This document shows, one piece after another, positions 18,398 to 28,073 of a stretch of 63,185 nucleotides of DNA. Numbering within the stretch: the first letter of the stretch is position 1; each line of letters opens with the position of its first letter. Under the pieces are notes generated by a model that saw nothing but the letters and a program-made list of their open reading frames with translations, made no database searches and was not told the DNA's origin. The stretch is from Marinomonas piezotolerans (lineage in GTDB: Bacteria > Pseudomonadota > Gammaproteobacteria > Pseudomonadales > Marinomonadaceae): the NCBI RefSeq assembly GCF_003362755.1, contig NZ_QKRA01000013.1, forward strand, positions 1 through 63,185. Direction: 5' to 3'. The position numbers and the translations under genes are program-made.

Positions 18398-19570
18398 TTA
18401 GTTAGCAGCTTGATTGTGTACACCCACAGGGAAATTGAGAAAATAACTCACCGAGAAAGTCGGGGAGTCCAAACAATACACAGCGTGGAACCAGCCAGCA
18501 GGCTGCACAAGAATTTCTCCCGGATGCAAAATCGCTTCGAGCCGCTTAGCCTGCTTAAACATAGGAAAGTGCTCGTAATTGGGCACTTCTGGCTTTACCC
18601 AACAGGGTTGGTAGTTATTGTATGCCTTCATAGGATAAAGACTGGCAGCTTGATCTGGTGAATAAAGAATCACTTTCTTGCGCCCCATGATCTGGTATAA
18701 AAAGCCATCCAGTGGATCACGATGCAAGCTGCTAGCGGGCACATTTACTGGCACAGAGCCCAGCCAGATTTGCGGTGGTGTATAATCATGGGTCGTGAAA
18801 TACTGAGGCAAAAAGTCTTCGATCATTTGCCATGGCAGCGAACACCCTTCCGTATAAACTTTAGTATGCCCTTCGATGATTTCAGCGGCATCCTGTTGAT
18901 CGTTCGATAATAATTGATCAACAAACTCGGCAACGGTTTCTTGTTGTGTTGCAGATTTAACACGCAACAAAACGTCCCCGTATTTTTCCTTCAGCTTGGT
19001 GAGGCTCCACTCAGAATGAGGCACGTCGACAGGTGCATTGCGAATAACAAATGGCTGCTTTTTCTCTATCGCCTCAAGAATCTCCATTTCACTGGGACGA
19101 TCCAAATAGAGAATGCCATCCGCAGCATACGCTTCCCGATAGTTCTCTGTTGCATCTTGAAAGGTATGCTGAGTCATAGCTGAGGGCTTTACCAAAGCCT
19201 TGGCTATATGATTGACAATGTTCAAATTCCCCGTCATATCCATATGGCCAATGATATCTGGGTCACGGTAGTCTACTGCTTCGACGTCCTCGACAATGCG
19301 CTCAGCCACGGATAATGGCATGTTAACCTGCGCCTCATAGCCGCCTTCCACTTCCTCAGATAAAAATAAACCCGATGAATTAAACTGGACAAAAAGTGTA
19401 TGAGTATTGCCCTCGTCTTCGAATTCAAATTTACAGCTTCCAGATAGCTGTTCTGGGTTTTCAAAGCCATCAATTAAGGTTTGTGCAAACTCCCTTAGTT
19501 TAGGCTGCATCACAGGATTGACGTTGACCACGCGCTCTTCTGCTAAGCACGCTTCCTTGTGCATGTTCAT
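18398..19570 (-). CDS. SCP2-like domain fused to a JmjC/cupin 2-oxoglutarate hydroxylase
   Basis: A 390-residue protein. Residues about 20-130 look like an SCP2-type sterol/lipid-carrier fold (LREFAQTLIDGF start, DIIGHMDMTGNLNIVNHIAK end). Residues about 150-385 form a cupin-like JmjC domain with the iron triad HRD (His283, Asp285) and His362 (PAGWFHAVY). Such enzymes hydroxylate proteins or peptides using Fe(II) and 2-oxoglutarate. AAGGAG precedes the ATG. Placed between the TolC-like gene and the peptidase gene in the T1SS operon, it is a candidate modifier of the small Lys-rich exported protein. The domain pairing is unusual to me. Confidence 0.75.
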   Translation of the reverse strand: MNMHKEACLAEERVVNVNPVMQPKLREFAQTLIDGFENPEQLSGSCKFEFEDEGNTHTLFVQFNSSGLFLSEEVEGGYEAQVNMPLSVAERIVEDVEAVDYRDPDIIGHMDMTGNLNIVNHIAKALVKPSAMTQHTFQDATENYREAYAADGILYLDRPSEMEILEAIEKKQPFVIRNAPVDVPHSEWSLTKLKEKYGDVLLRVKSATQQETVAEFVDQLLSNDQQDAAEIIEGHTKVYTEGCSLPWQMIEDFLPQYFTTHDYTPPQIWLGSVPVNVPASSLHRDPLDGFLYQIMGRKKVILYSPDQAASLYPMKAYNNYQPCWVKPEVPNYEHFPMFKQAKRLEAILHPGEILVQPAGWFHAVYCLDSPTFSVSYFLNFPVGVHNQAAN

Positions 19571-19604
19571 TACGTATAACTCCTTGTTATATTAAAAGCC
19601 TATT

Positions 19605-21023
19605 TTATTTATTACTCGCGAATATTTGCCCAATATCGGACTGGGCGTAATAGCTTAATTGACTGAGTGACACCGCCAATGATTTCAGGGCGGATAGCCA
19701 TTCTAGCTGTTTGTCCAATACATCCTGCTGCACATTTTCAAGCGAATAAAAATTAGCCCGACCGACTTTGTAACGTGAGCGCTGTTGCTCAAGTCCTTTC
19801 TTCGCTAGGTCTACCTGATGAGCCAGCACCGCGACCTGCTCATTCAGGTAACTAGCACGCTGGCTAAGAGAATAGTAGGAAAGCCTTAGCTGTTTCTTTA
19901 CTTGGGCTTTTTCCAGATTCGCAACATCGGCCGTCGCACGTAATGCTTCAATTGTCTGATGGGTACTTTTATTCGTTAGCTCATAGGAAAAACGAATACC
20001 ATAGGTGTTATTTTCCACATCAGGAGATGTGGCGAAGTGCTGCTTTTGATGCCGATAAAATAGATCCAGTTCAGGGACTAAGTCCTGCTCCTGCTGTTGC
20101 TGTTGGTATATGGCAGTATCATAAGAAAGCTCAGCCTGTTTTAGCTCTGGATGATGCGACATCCGTTCATTATCTATCTGTAACATTTGCGCTTGCAACG
20201 GCTCTAATAGTTGGCTCAATGAAGCGAAAGGTTGCAACTCTAAGGTATCGCTCAACCTTAGAGTTGCCAGTGCAGCCCGTTCCTGCAAAGCGATTTCCAC
20301 CTTGGCACTGTCCACTTCAACTTGCTGTTGCTGCACTTCTGCCAGTGCTTTTTCCACTTCATAAGGCGTGGCCTTCTCAGCTTGCATCATCTGCTCAGTA
20401 ATCCGAGCTGTGTGTTGCATACTTTGCAATAGATCCGCTTGAACCTTCCAGTTTTCATAGGCTACTTGAAACTCAATAAACGCTTGTAAACTATCGCGCT
20501 GCACACTCAGATTAGACAGATCTCTTTGCGTTTCGAATTGCTGCCAAGCGTTTTGCGCAAGGCGTTTATCCAATTGCTGGAAATAAGGCGTATTATTTTT
20601 TAGCAGTGGCTGACTAAGCGTCAAACTCGTATCTCGGCCACTTTGACGCTTCGCTAAGCTATCACTGCCGAGTCCCTCACCTTCCAATACGCTTGTGGAG
20701 AGCGATAAGTTCGTTCCAACATCAGAGGTCCAACTGGCTTCAAGCCCTGCTTGCCATTGCTCATAATCCAATGATGTTCCTAAGCTATTGGTATGACTGT
20801 TTTGTATATTGGACACAGCCGTAACCGAAGGCTTCCAATACTCTTCCCCTACTTCTAGAGCGAGACGCTGAGCTTTTTGCTGAACTTCTAGTTGCCATAG
20901 CTGGTAGTTTTGCTGCTGTTGTAGTGCTAAAAACTGCGTCAGTGATAAAGCCTGTGCATTCGATACACTCGGCAATAGAGCAACACCACTCAGTAATAAG
21001 CCATTTAATAAATATTTTCTCAT
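19605..21023 (-). CDS. TolC-family outer-membrane efflux protein
   Basis: A 472-residue protein with a signal peptide (1-23, ending SNA) and two internally similar halves of long coiled-coil helices (for example about residues 180-270 and 395-460), the TolC fold. It would provide the outer-membrane exit duct for the type I secretion system. Its ATG overlaps the stop of the HlyD-like gene (ATGA), showing translational coupling. Dedicated TolC genes inside T1SS operons are common in RTX-adhesin and bacteriocin clusters. Confidence 0.88.
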   Translation of the reverse strand: MRKYLLNGLLLSGVALLPSVSNAQALSLTQFLALQQQQNYQLWQLEVQQKAQRLALEVGEEYWKPSVTAVSNIQNSHTNSLGTSLDYEQWQAGLEASWTSDVGTNLSLSTSVLEGEGLGSDSLAKRQSGRDTSLTLSQPLLKNNTPYFQQLDKRLAQNAWQQFETQRDLSNLSVQRDSLQAFIEFQVAYENWKVQADLLQSMQHTARITEQMMQAEKATPYEVEKALAEVQQQQVEVDSAKVEIALQERAALATLRLSDTLELQPFASLSQLLEPLQAQMLQIDNERMSHHPELKQAELSYDTAIYQQQQQEQDLVPELDLFYRHQKQHFATSPDVENNTYGIRFSYELTNKSTHQTIEALRATADVANLEKAQVKKQLRLSYYSLSQRASYLNEQVAVLAHQVDLAKKGLEQQRSRYKVGRANFYSLENVQQDVLDKQLEWLSALKSLAVSLSQLSYYAQSDIGQIFASNK

Positions 21024-22402
21024 GATGGCTCACTCAACGCGGTACGCAGATACTTGGTAAACGGGTCGAAAATATAGTTGATTAAACGGCGCTCACCGGC
21101 CCGTATTTCGACACTTAAGACGCTACCAGGTCTTAGTAGAGCATCTCTTGAATCAGCCCTAAGCGCAGTAATTTCTGTAATTTTGCCCGTCATACGGTAC
21201 ACACGACCACTTGACTGATCACTTTTTTGCGACGAAGACGCAATAAAGGTGATCTCTCCCATCACATAGCCATGATCATCTGGATTATTCCCCAATGAAC
21301 TGGCACGAAAAGTCATACCGGGCTCCACCCAGATGGCATAATTCGCAGGGATCTCAATATCAATCTCTAACTCATTTTCTGTATAAGACGGGCGAATCGA
21401 CAATAAGGTAGTGGCTTCAGGAATACGTTCCTTATCCCCCTGAATCAGCATGGCATCAACCGTGCCATTGATCGGAGAAGTAATCCCTAAATCATGCTTC
21501 GAGCGTTCTAAGCTCTCCAATTGGAAGAAAGTGGTATGGTAATCATCTAACTGGTCATGAAGCCCGACTAGGCGCTCTAAAATATAAGCACTTTCCGTTT
21601 GCGCCTGTTCTTTTTCTAAACGTTCGCTCTCTGATTGCAGCGATACGATAGTCTCATTCACCGACTCTAGCTGAGATTGTAGTGATAGTAAGTTCGCTTG
21701 CGCCTGATCAAGGGTTGCTTTGCTTTCTATTTGCGTTTGATATAACTCTTGAATACGTTCCAGCTCCGTCTGTTGTAACGCTTCTCTTGCTTGTAAATTG
21801 GCATATTGGTTACGAGCAGAAGCCACTTGTTGGCTCAAGCTAGCACGCGCCTGCTGGTTTACCGCTATCGTATCTAAGAAGGGTCTGGAAAGATAAGACT
21901 GATAACCCAGACGCGCAATCGGATTATCGATTTGCGCTAGCCCAACAACCAGCTCTTGACGTGTATGAGCGTCCAGAAGGTCATTAATCTGATAAAAACG
22001 GGTCCATATATTTCGAGCTAAGTTTTCGAGCTGCTGCTTGGCTTGGTCTATTTTCAGATCAATCTGCTCTGAGTCAAACTGAACTAATAGATCGCCTTGT
22101 TGCACCTGAGATCCCTCTTGTACCAACACGCGAGAGATGAACCCAGGTTCCGTATTGCGCACTTCAAATATCTCAGCTTGGGTATCCAATACGCCTTGGG
22201 CTGGCACAATCTTATCCACTTTGAAGAAAGTGGCCCCGAGAATAGCCAGCGTAAAGCAGATAAAAATAATACACACCATGATCTTGAGATCAGAGGGTGT
22301 ATTAAAGTGCCTACTGTACATAGGGTCGTCACTTAAAATATTCAGCGCGTGAATCTCTTTAAAACTGTATTGCACTGTCTTGCCCTTCTTCCATGATGGC
22401 AT
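21020..22402 (-). CDS. HlyD-family periplasmic adaptor of the T1SS
   Basis: A 460-residue membrane-fusion protein. One N-terminal helix (about residues 38-60, IMVCIIFICFTLAILGATFF) anchors it; next come a lipoyl half-motif (GFISRVLVQEGSQVQQGDLL), a long coiled coil (about 110-290) and the second lipoyl/beta-barrel part. The first codons overlap the ABC gene by 44 bp. A GTG at 22375 with AAGG 8 nt upstream is an alternative start that would remove nine residues. Together with the ABC and TolC-like proteins it completes a tripartite exporter. Confidence 0.88.
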   Translation of the reverse strand: MPSWKKGKTVQYSFKEIHALNILSDDPMYSRHFNTPSDLKIMVCIIFICFTLAILGATFFKVDKIVPAQGVLDTQAEIFEVRNTEPGFISRVLVQEGSQVQQGDLLVQFDSEQIDLKIDQAKQQLENLARNIWTRFYQINDLLDAHTRQELVVGLAQIDNPIARLGYQSYLSRPFLDTIAVNQQARASLSQQVASARNQYANLQAREALQQTELERIQELYQTQIESKATLDQAQANLLSLQSQLESVNETIVSLQSESERLEKEQAQTESAYILERLVGLHDQLDDYHTTFFQLESLERSKHDLGITSPINGTVDAMLIQGDKERIPEATTLLSIRPSYTENELEIDIEIPANYAIWVEPGMTFRASSLGNNPDDHGYVMGEITFIASSSQKSDQSSGRVYRMTGKITEITALRADSRDALLRPGSVLSVEIRAGERRLINYIFDPFTKYLRTALSEPS

Positions 22403-24638
22403 CTTGATTCAAAAGCAACGGAGTAACTTTATCATTGTCATCGCGAGACAACGAAGCCCACATAGTGCGGTAGCTATTCTCACCCGCTAGCAGCTCAGGG
22501 TGACTGCCAATGGCCTCCACCTCGCCTTGGTTCATCACCACCAATCGATCACAGTACGATAAGGTATTCAGACGATGAGCAATGATCAGCCCAGTTTTAT
22601 CCTGACAAGCCTGATAAATGGTATCCTTTATCTTCTCTTCCGTTTGGTTATCCAAGGCGCTGGTAGCCTCATCAAACAACAAGATATCCGAATGACGCAC
22701 CAAAGCACGGGCGATAGCAATTCGCTGCCGCTGTCCTCCAGATAAATTGCCACCATCCTCTGATAACTGAGTGAGAAATTTTTGTGGCATGTCATCGACA
22801 AAGCTGTCCGCCCCCGAGCCTTTTAACGCCTCTTGTATATCTTCCAAATCAGAGTTTAAACGACCTAAATGGACATTTTCCATCACCGACGTGTTAAACA
22901 AAAAGCTGGTCTGTTGAACAGAGGAGATGTGGGAACGCAACACATTTTCTGGCAATAGACCGATGTCATAACCATTAATCTTAATTTTGCCTTTGCTAGG
23001 ACGATAAAAGCCCATTAGTAAGCTAGCTAAAGTCGATTTGCCTGAGCCACTGCTGCCAACTACTCCAAGGACTTCACCTTTTTTTACCGTAAAACTAACG
23101 CCCTTAAGCACATACCCATCATCTTCCAAAGATGTGTCTTCACTGGGATAGCGAAACCAAACATTCTCAAATTCAATATCGCCATTTAGATCCACATCTT
23201 TCGCATCCAGCTGCATCACGGGCGCCGTTGGGGGCACTAGTTCATTCAGTTTTTGGTTAGCCAGTTTAAAGTTTTCCCAACCACTGGCGGTCATCACCAG
23301 CGACACCAATGGATTCACCACATTACCTGCGAGCATATTAAACGCGATCAACTGGCCGATGGTCAGCTGATTAGCAAACACTGCCTGAGCGCCAAAGAAA
23401 ATCACCACAATGGTAATTAACTGACTTTGAAACGACACCAACGCTCGCACTACATTGGAAAGACGCGCCACATTAAAGCTGCCATACAAATTGGTCTCTA
23501 AGGCAATATTAGCTCGGTTTCGAAAATATGACTCATTGGCTAATGACTTAATGGTTTTCATGCCTTTTAGAGTCTCAATCAGAGTGGATTGAAACCCTGC
23601 ATCGTACCCATAAGCCTGCATCACTCGCTTACGAATTGGCTTTAACGCCACTGCAACAGTGGCGGCCATCAATATACCTATGCCTAAAACAATCCCCGTC
23701 AACTGAGCGCTATACATAAACAACACAGGTAAAACGACGATCAGCGAAATCACCGACACCACCGATGACAACGCCTGACGTACCAAAAAGTTTGAGGCTT
23801 CTTCTACTTGATCCACCAGTTTGGTTAGATCCCCAACCTTATTACGATCAAAATACGGCACCTCCATCGCCAATAAACGACGAAACACTTCTTTCCCTAA
23901 GCCATTTTGATATTTCGCGAACAACACATTTTCTTGGAAATCGTGATAGCACTGAAACACACTGGAAGCGACCGCAGCCAGTAATAATAAAACCACCACC
24001 ACATATAAAGAGCCTGTGGCTGAATAAGGTAAAATTTTATCGGCAAAGGTTTGAAAGCCTAATGGTGTTGCTACGCCTAATAAAGCCATAAAAACTGCTG
24101 CGCCAATAATACTTAGAATAGTGGGGTTATGGGCAAAAAAGTGCTTAAACGTATAATTTACAGCCACTGTATTAGTATCCATCGTTTCATTGCCGAACAT
24201 ATTTTTTGGTTTAACAGCTGACTGAATATAAAAAGCTTGATCAACTAAATCGAACTCTTTGATAAGCTCAGCTAAAGAGGCTTGATGTCGAAAAATCTCC
24301 TCATTTACATTAAAATACTCAGTTAATGAATATTGATCACCTTGCTCCCTCCTCAACAGAAATGAATCGCCATCACTCGATACAACCATGATTTTCAAAG
24401 AGGATGAAAGATCAAGCTCCAACAACTTATCTAAATCATCGAGATAAAAATGGACATCATCACATTGCTTAAGTGCATTAATAACAATAGAAATTGCAAT
24501 ATGCCTATCAGATATCTTAGTACTAAGAGACAACCCCAAAAGAGAGCTCGAATCAACTTCACATGAGATCTGGTTAAGTTGATTCAAACAGTTCTCTTTC
24601 AATTTCACTGGAATAATCATAGAAAAATCAAAATACAT
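22359..24638 (-). CDS. T1SS ABC transporter, HlyB-like with a non-peptidase N-terminal domain
   Basis: A 759-residue inner-membrane ABC exporter. Residues 1-140 occupy the place of the C39 domain but lack the catalytic Cys/His pattern, like the C39-like domain of HlyB, so double-glycine leader cleavage is not expected. Six transmembrane helices follow (about 165-445), then the ATPase with Walker A GSSGSGKST (528-536), signature LSGGQ (632-636), Walker B ILLFDEATS and H-loop AHRL. No Shine-Dalgarno is seen before the ATG. The upstream neighbours encode HlyC-like acyltransferases and a candidate substrate, and the downstream gene is the adaptor. Confidence 0.9.
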   Translation of the reverse strand: MYFDFSMIIPVKLKENCLNQLNQISCEVDSSSLLGLSLSTKISDRHIAISIVINALKQCDDVHFYLDDLDKLLELDLSSSLKIMVVSSDGDSFLLRREQGDQYSLTEYFNVNEEIFRHQASLAELIKEFDLVDQAFYIQSAVKPKNMFGNETMDTNTVAVNYTFKHFFAHNPTILSIIGAAVFMALLGVATPLGFQTFADKILPYSATGSLYVVVVLLLLAAVASSVFQCYHDFQENVLFAKYQNGLGKEVFRRLLAMEVPYFDRNKVGDLTKLVDQVEEASNFLVRQALSSVVSVISLIVVLPVLFMYSAQLTGIVLGIGILMAATVAVALKPIRKRVMQAYGYDAGFQSTLIETLKGMKTIKSLANESYFRNRANIALETNLYGSFNVARLSNVVRALVSFQSQLITIVVIFFGAQAVFANQLTIGQLIAFNMLAGNVVNPLVSLVMTASGWENFKLANQKLNELVPPTAPVMQLDAKDVDLNGDIEFENVWFRYPSEDTSLEDDGYVLKGVSFTVKKGEVLGVVGSSGSGKSTLASLLMGFYRPSKGKIKINGYDIGLLPENVLRSHISSVQQTSFLFNTSVMENVHLGRLNSDLEDIQEALKGSGADSFVDDMPQKFLTQLSEDGGNLSGGQRQRIAIARALVRHSDILLFDEATSALDNQTEEKIKDTIYQACQDKTGLIIAHRLNTLSYCDRLVVMNQGEVEAIGSHPELLAGENSYRTMWASLSRDDNDKVTPLLLNQDAIMEEGQDSAIQF

Positions 24639-24647
24639 TAAAAAATA

Positions 24648-25181
24648 TTAAAATAGTTCAGCTCTATTTACCTTATCAATAAAATCCAAATTAACTCTGT
24701 CACCTTCCTCTATATCATATGTTGACAAGAAAGCGATCATCACATTATTATTTTTCATCCCTTCAAAATAATAATAAACGTCTAACTTAGATTTCAACTT
24801 TCTATCACCTTTTTCTAGACTCTGATACCCATAAACAGAAAATTTATTCGCCTCAAATCCAGAAAATATAGAGATTTCATCAAAATCTTCTATGATAAAA
24901 TAATATTCATTTGGTGATGATTTTTTCATTGATGTCAGAACAACATTCATTATATTCTCTTTTTTTTTCGAAAAAGAAGACTCAAATTCGCTTATTGCAA
25001 TATCAATATGATTAAAATTATTATCGTATCTTATATAAGTATTTGTTTTTGTTGGTTCATTAACTTCCCATTCATATTTATAGCTGGGAATAGTCCAATA
25101 AAACCCGTCAATCCCTATAACTTGATCTGCAAAGCAAGCATAATTATAACAAAGCATAAAAACCAATAAAAAATGTTTCAT
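24648..25181 (-). CDS. Small exported protein of unknown function (immunity candidate)
   Basis: A 177-residue AT-rich gene. The protein has a signal peptide (1-18, ending CFA) and a charged, aromatic-rich mature part with mixed alpha/beta appearance and no recognised domain. GGAGGTGAT, an almost perfect ribosome-binding site, lies right before the ATG at 25181; an upstream in-frame start at 25202 was rejected for that reason. It sits between the candidate secreted substrate and the ABC transporter, the usual place for an immunity or accessory protein. A periplasmic protein could protect against a membrane-active product, but no sequence evidence proves this. Confidence 0.7.
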   Translation of the reverse strand: MKHFLLVFMLCYNYACFADQVIGIDGFYWTIPSYKYEWEVNEPTKTNTYIRYDNNFNHIDIAISEFESSFSKKKENIMNVVLTSMKKSSPNEYYFIIEDFDEISIFSGFEANKFSVYGYQSLEKGDRKLKSKLDVYYYFEGMKNNNVMIAFLSTYDIEEGDRVNLDFIDKVNRAELF

Positions 25182-25190
25182 ATCACCTCC

Positions 25191-25218
25191 AAAAATTAGC
25201 ACCTAAAAATAGGTGCTA
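25191..25218 (-). terminator. Attenuator-type hairpin after the candidate substrate gene
   Basis: On the minus strand TAGCACCTA / TAGGTGCTA pair perfectly across a 4-nt loop and are followed by ATTTTT, which runs into the GGAGGTGAT of the next gene. It would stop part of the transcription after the substrate gene, giving more substrate than transporter mRNA. It could also mask the ribosome-binding site. Confidence 0.6.
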
Positions 25219-25236
25219 AATTCTATGTTCTATTTT

Positions 25237-25842
<606 letters not shown>

Positions 25843-25883
25843 AATAAAATCTCCTTTATGTGTTTCGTTCACGTTTTGGAATA

Positions 25884-25934
25884 CGGAATGCTCACCATGA
25901 ACATTCCGTGGATTGAGGGGAGTTGCTGCTCCCC
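25884..25934 (-). other. Two hairpins in the leader of the candidate substrate gene
   Basis: The 100-bp gap between the acyltransferase and the substrate gene holds two inverted repeats: CGGAATG / CATTCCG (25884-25908) and GGGGAG / CTCCCC (25917-25934). Neither has a T run on the coding strand. They may be processing or mRNA-stability elements that raise expression of the downstream cistron. Confidence 0.45.
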
Positions 25935-25942
25935 TTTAATCT

Positions 25943-26404
25943 TTAAATCTGTAATACTGTATCAGGTAGAGTGATTACCCGTTGCTTGATATTGATGCCT
26001 TTCCAAGTATAAATCTTTCGAATGCTGCCATCTGAGTTGCGCCCTAAACTAAACGCTGTTTCATCTGGGAACACATTGATACGCAAGTCTTTTAAGATGG
26101 CTTTCGCATGCCCCCAAGGGGCAATATAGTCATTAAATAGTAAGTGCTCGCCACTCTTCCAATCGTCAAATTCCAATGCACCTTGCTCTTCGATCAAATG
26201 ATGCCGACATTCATCGCTAATCCATGCCCAAGTGGCTAAGCCAATAGGGTTATTTTGTTCATCAAAGTAGATTCGATACTGCGAGTTTAGGATGGCGGCT
26301 GTAATTTCAGCATCAAAGGTAGCCATATCCCAGTTACGATGGTAGTCCGACTGGGACATCAACCACATACACATGCCGAGTGAGGTTTCAAAATCCATTT
26401 TCAT
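25943..26404 (-). CDS. HlyC-type toxin-activating lysine acyltransferase
   Basis: A 153-residue protein resembling HlyC, which transfers fatty acyl groups from acyl-ACP to internal lysines of RTX toxins. The catalytic pair is in place: His22 (SQSDYHRNW; HlyC His23) and Asp92 (LLFNDYIAPWG; HlyC Asp92 in a DWIAPFG context). PIGLATWAWIS and DDWKSGEHLLF match the central strands. No RTX protein gene is present in the window; the nearest lysine-rich candidate substrate is encoded directly downstream. The start ATG at 26404 follows GGAACG. It acts in the cytosol before export. Confidence 0.85.
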   Translation of the reverse strand: MKMDFETSLGMCMWLMSQSDYHRNWDMATFDAEITAAILNSQYRIYFDEQNNPIGLATWAWISDECRHHLIEEQGALEFDDWKSGEHLLFNDYIAPWGHAKAILKDLRINVFPDETAFSLGRNSDGSIRKIYTWKGINIKQRVITLPDTVLQI

Positions 26405-26434
26405 TATTTACGTTCCATCTTATCCAATACACCG

Positions 26435-26872
26435 CTACCAAATATGGCGAAGATTACCTGTTGAGTGATCAAGTAAATAAGCGTTTGAAAATTCACGGCC
26501 AGCATGACTTTCAAGATAACCCTTAAGAAAACGATAGATATTCAGCGGAGAAGAAAATGGTGAAATAATATAATCAAATACCACATCACCATGCTTTGCT
26601 TCACTAGATAATAATGATCCGGACTCTTGAACATCACCGTAAGTACGATACGTCGCTAGAGCAACAGGACGATTCTCATTGTTAAATAGGATAACTGCCT
26701 TTTTTTGCTCTAATGCATGTTTAATATGCTCAAAACAATCACCCAATACAGAACTAGAGTAATTATTATGGCAGCTAAAGAGCATGGAGGCGATTCCCAT
26801 ACTTCGCCAAAAATTTAGGTTATTAATGTTTTCAACACAGGGAAGTGGGGATGTAAAAATATCCGTTTCCAT
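26435..26872 (-). CDS. Divergent second HlyC-like acyltransferase
   Basis: A 145-residue protein aligning over its length with the acyltransferase 30 bp downstream: SMGIASMLFSCHNNY against the first helix, NNENRPVALATYRTYG against the central strands, VVFDYIISPFSS against the Asp loop. A candidate catalytic His35 and Asp100 exist, but the loop before the Asp is about eight residues shorter and one residue is inserted between Asp and Pro, so activity is uncertain. AAGGA, inside the end of the upstream pseudogene, serves as ribosome-binding site. It may be a degenerate copy or a partner subunit. Confidence 0.65.
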   Translation of the reverse strand: METDIFTSPLPCVENINNLNFWRSMGIASMLFSCHNNYSSSVLGDCFEHIKHALEQKKAVILFNNENRPVALATYRTYGDVQESGSLLSSEAKHGDVVFDYIISPFSSPLNIYRFLKGYLESHAGREFSNAYLLDHSTGNLRHIW

Positions 26873-26878
26873 ATCGCT

Positions 26879-27722
26879 CTATCCTTGTTTTTTTAATTCT
26901 TTTTCGATTGTATTTTTAAACTTATTGAGTTCAAGCGCATTATTTAAAACCAAGCATACGACAGAAAGAGGAAATTGCCATTCCTTATATTCCAATAGCT
27001 TTTCCTTTTGTCCTTTAAAGTAATAATGTAAATAAAGTTGGCTAAATAACTTTCTGAACACTGCTGCACATACTCGTGTACCCAGAGAAGCATAACGAGG
27101 GAGCTCTCCTAACTTTAACAACATTGCTAGATGAACTGCATCTGCAATGGGGCTACCACACATTGTGCCACACCAATCAATAACTACTCAGTCATCACCA
27201 TCTTTTATAATATTATTAAAATAAAAATTCCCATGACATAAATAAAAACTATCCTCTAATCCTGAAAGTCTCTCAAGAAAAAACCTTTTTCTCTTTCACT
27301 AAATATATCGACGGATTTTGTTTTGGTGGCTAGCTCTTCTTTCTGATCGCATCCATAAGTTATTTTATTCGTATGAAATACCCTGTGTATTAGCAAACAC
27401 CCTTGCATAAAAAACTTCCAAGACTGCTTGAAGCCAGCATCTAATGCAGATACGCCATAAGCATGTTGAAAATAAGCACTAAGCAGCCTTCATACTCAAA
27501 TACATTCCCCCACATTCACTACGTTTACAGGGGATGATTTAGCACATTTCGTTATGTCCAATTCATACTGGACGATATTTTGGGGAATATTATGACAAAA
27601 AGCTTTGCAACGACATCCTCGTTTATTGCAAAGACTTCTCCCATATGGCCACTTCCAAGTAGCATTGAAAAATCCTTTTTCACATATATAGGTAAAGTAG
27701 GGGTTGAAGAATCCGTCTTCAT
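26879..27722 (-). pseudogene. Decayed aminoglycoside-phosphotransferase-like kinase
   Basis: Conceptual translation across several frames gives a kinase of about 270 residues. From the ATG at 27722 it reads LLGSGHMGEVFAINEDVVAK (nucleotide loop and Lys), then breaks near 27594, 27500 and 27471, then reads HGNFYFNN and, after an in-frame TGA (27188-27190), VVIDWCGT and SPIADAVHLAMLLKLGE. The catalytic HGD-x-H is changed to HGNFY. The last 94 codons form an open frame that might seem to be a separate gene. The gene heads the secretion island and may once have belonged to it, as a modifying kinase or a resistance gene. Confidence 0.8.
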
Positions 27723-28073
27723 TTAATTTTCAATAATCCTTAAAAATAAATATTCTGTCAACCCAGTTCAGATATAAAATCAGAAAATACTAAAAAGATG
27801 GCATTACATATAAAAACTAAACATCAAGTTATCCAAGACTTCCAATCACTTATGATATTAATAACTAGATAGAACACTGCAGTTTCCTAGATCAAGGCTT
27901 TCTTCTATCCTCTCTTGCGCGAGCTGAATTCGTTTCGCCAGCCCTACAGGTACCCCGCTGCATGTCTTGCAAAGCAGCCCTTACCCGCAATTTTCAGAAA
28001 TAAAGCATTGAACTAAACATCATCTTCCTTTATCAAAGACATCTTTCTGATTCCTATAGCTGGCAAACCCAAC
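27723..28073. other. Intergenic region between the secretion island and the ion-channel gene
   Basis: About 350 bp, AT-rich on the left and more balanced on the right. It must hold the divergent promoters of the leftward island and the rightward channel gene. No convincing -35/-10 pair, operator or RNA gene was recognised. Confidence 0.4.

Noticed and set aside
26879..27163. A separate 94-residue protein gene
   Set aside because: The frame is the C-terminal part of the decayed kinase; the same protein continues upstream through a TGA, and its first Met lies inside the conserved DWCGT...SPIAD segment.
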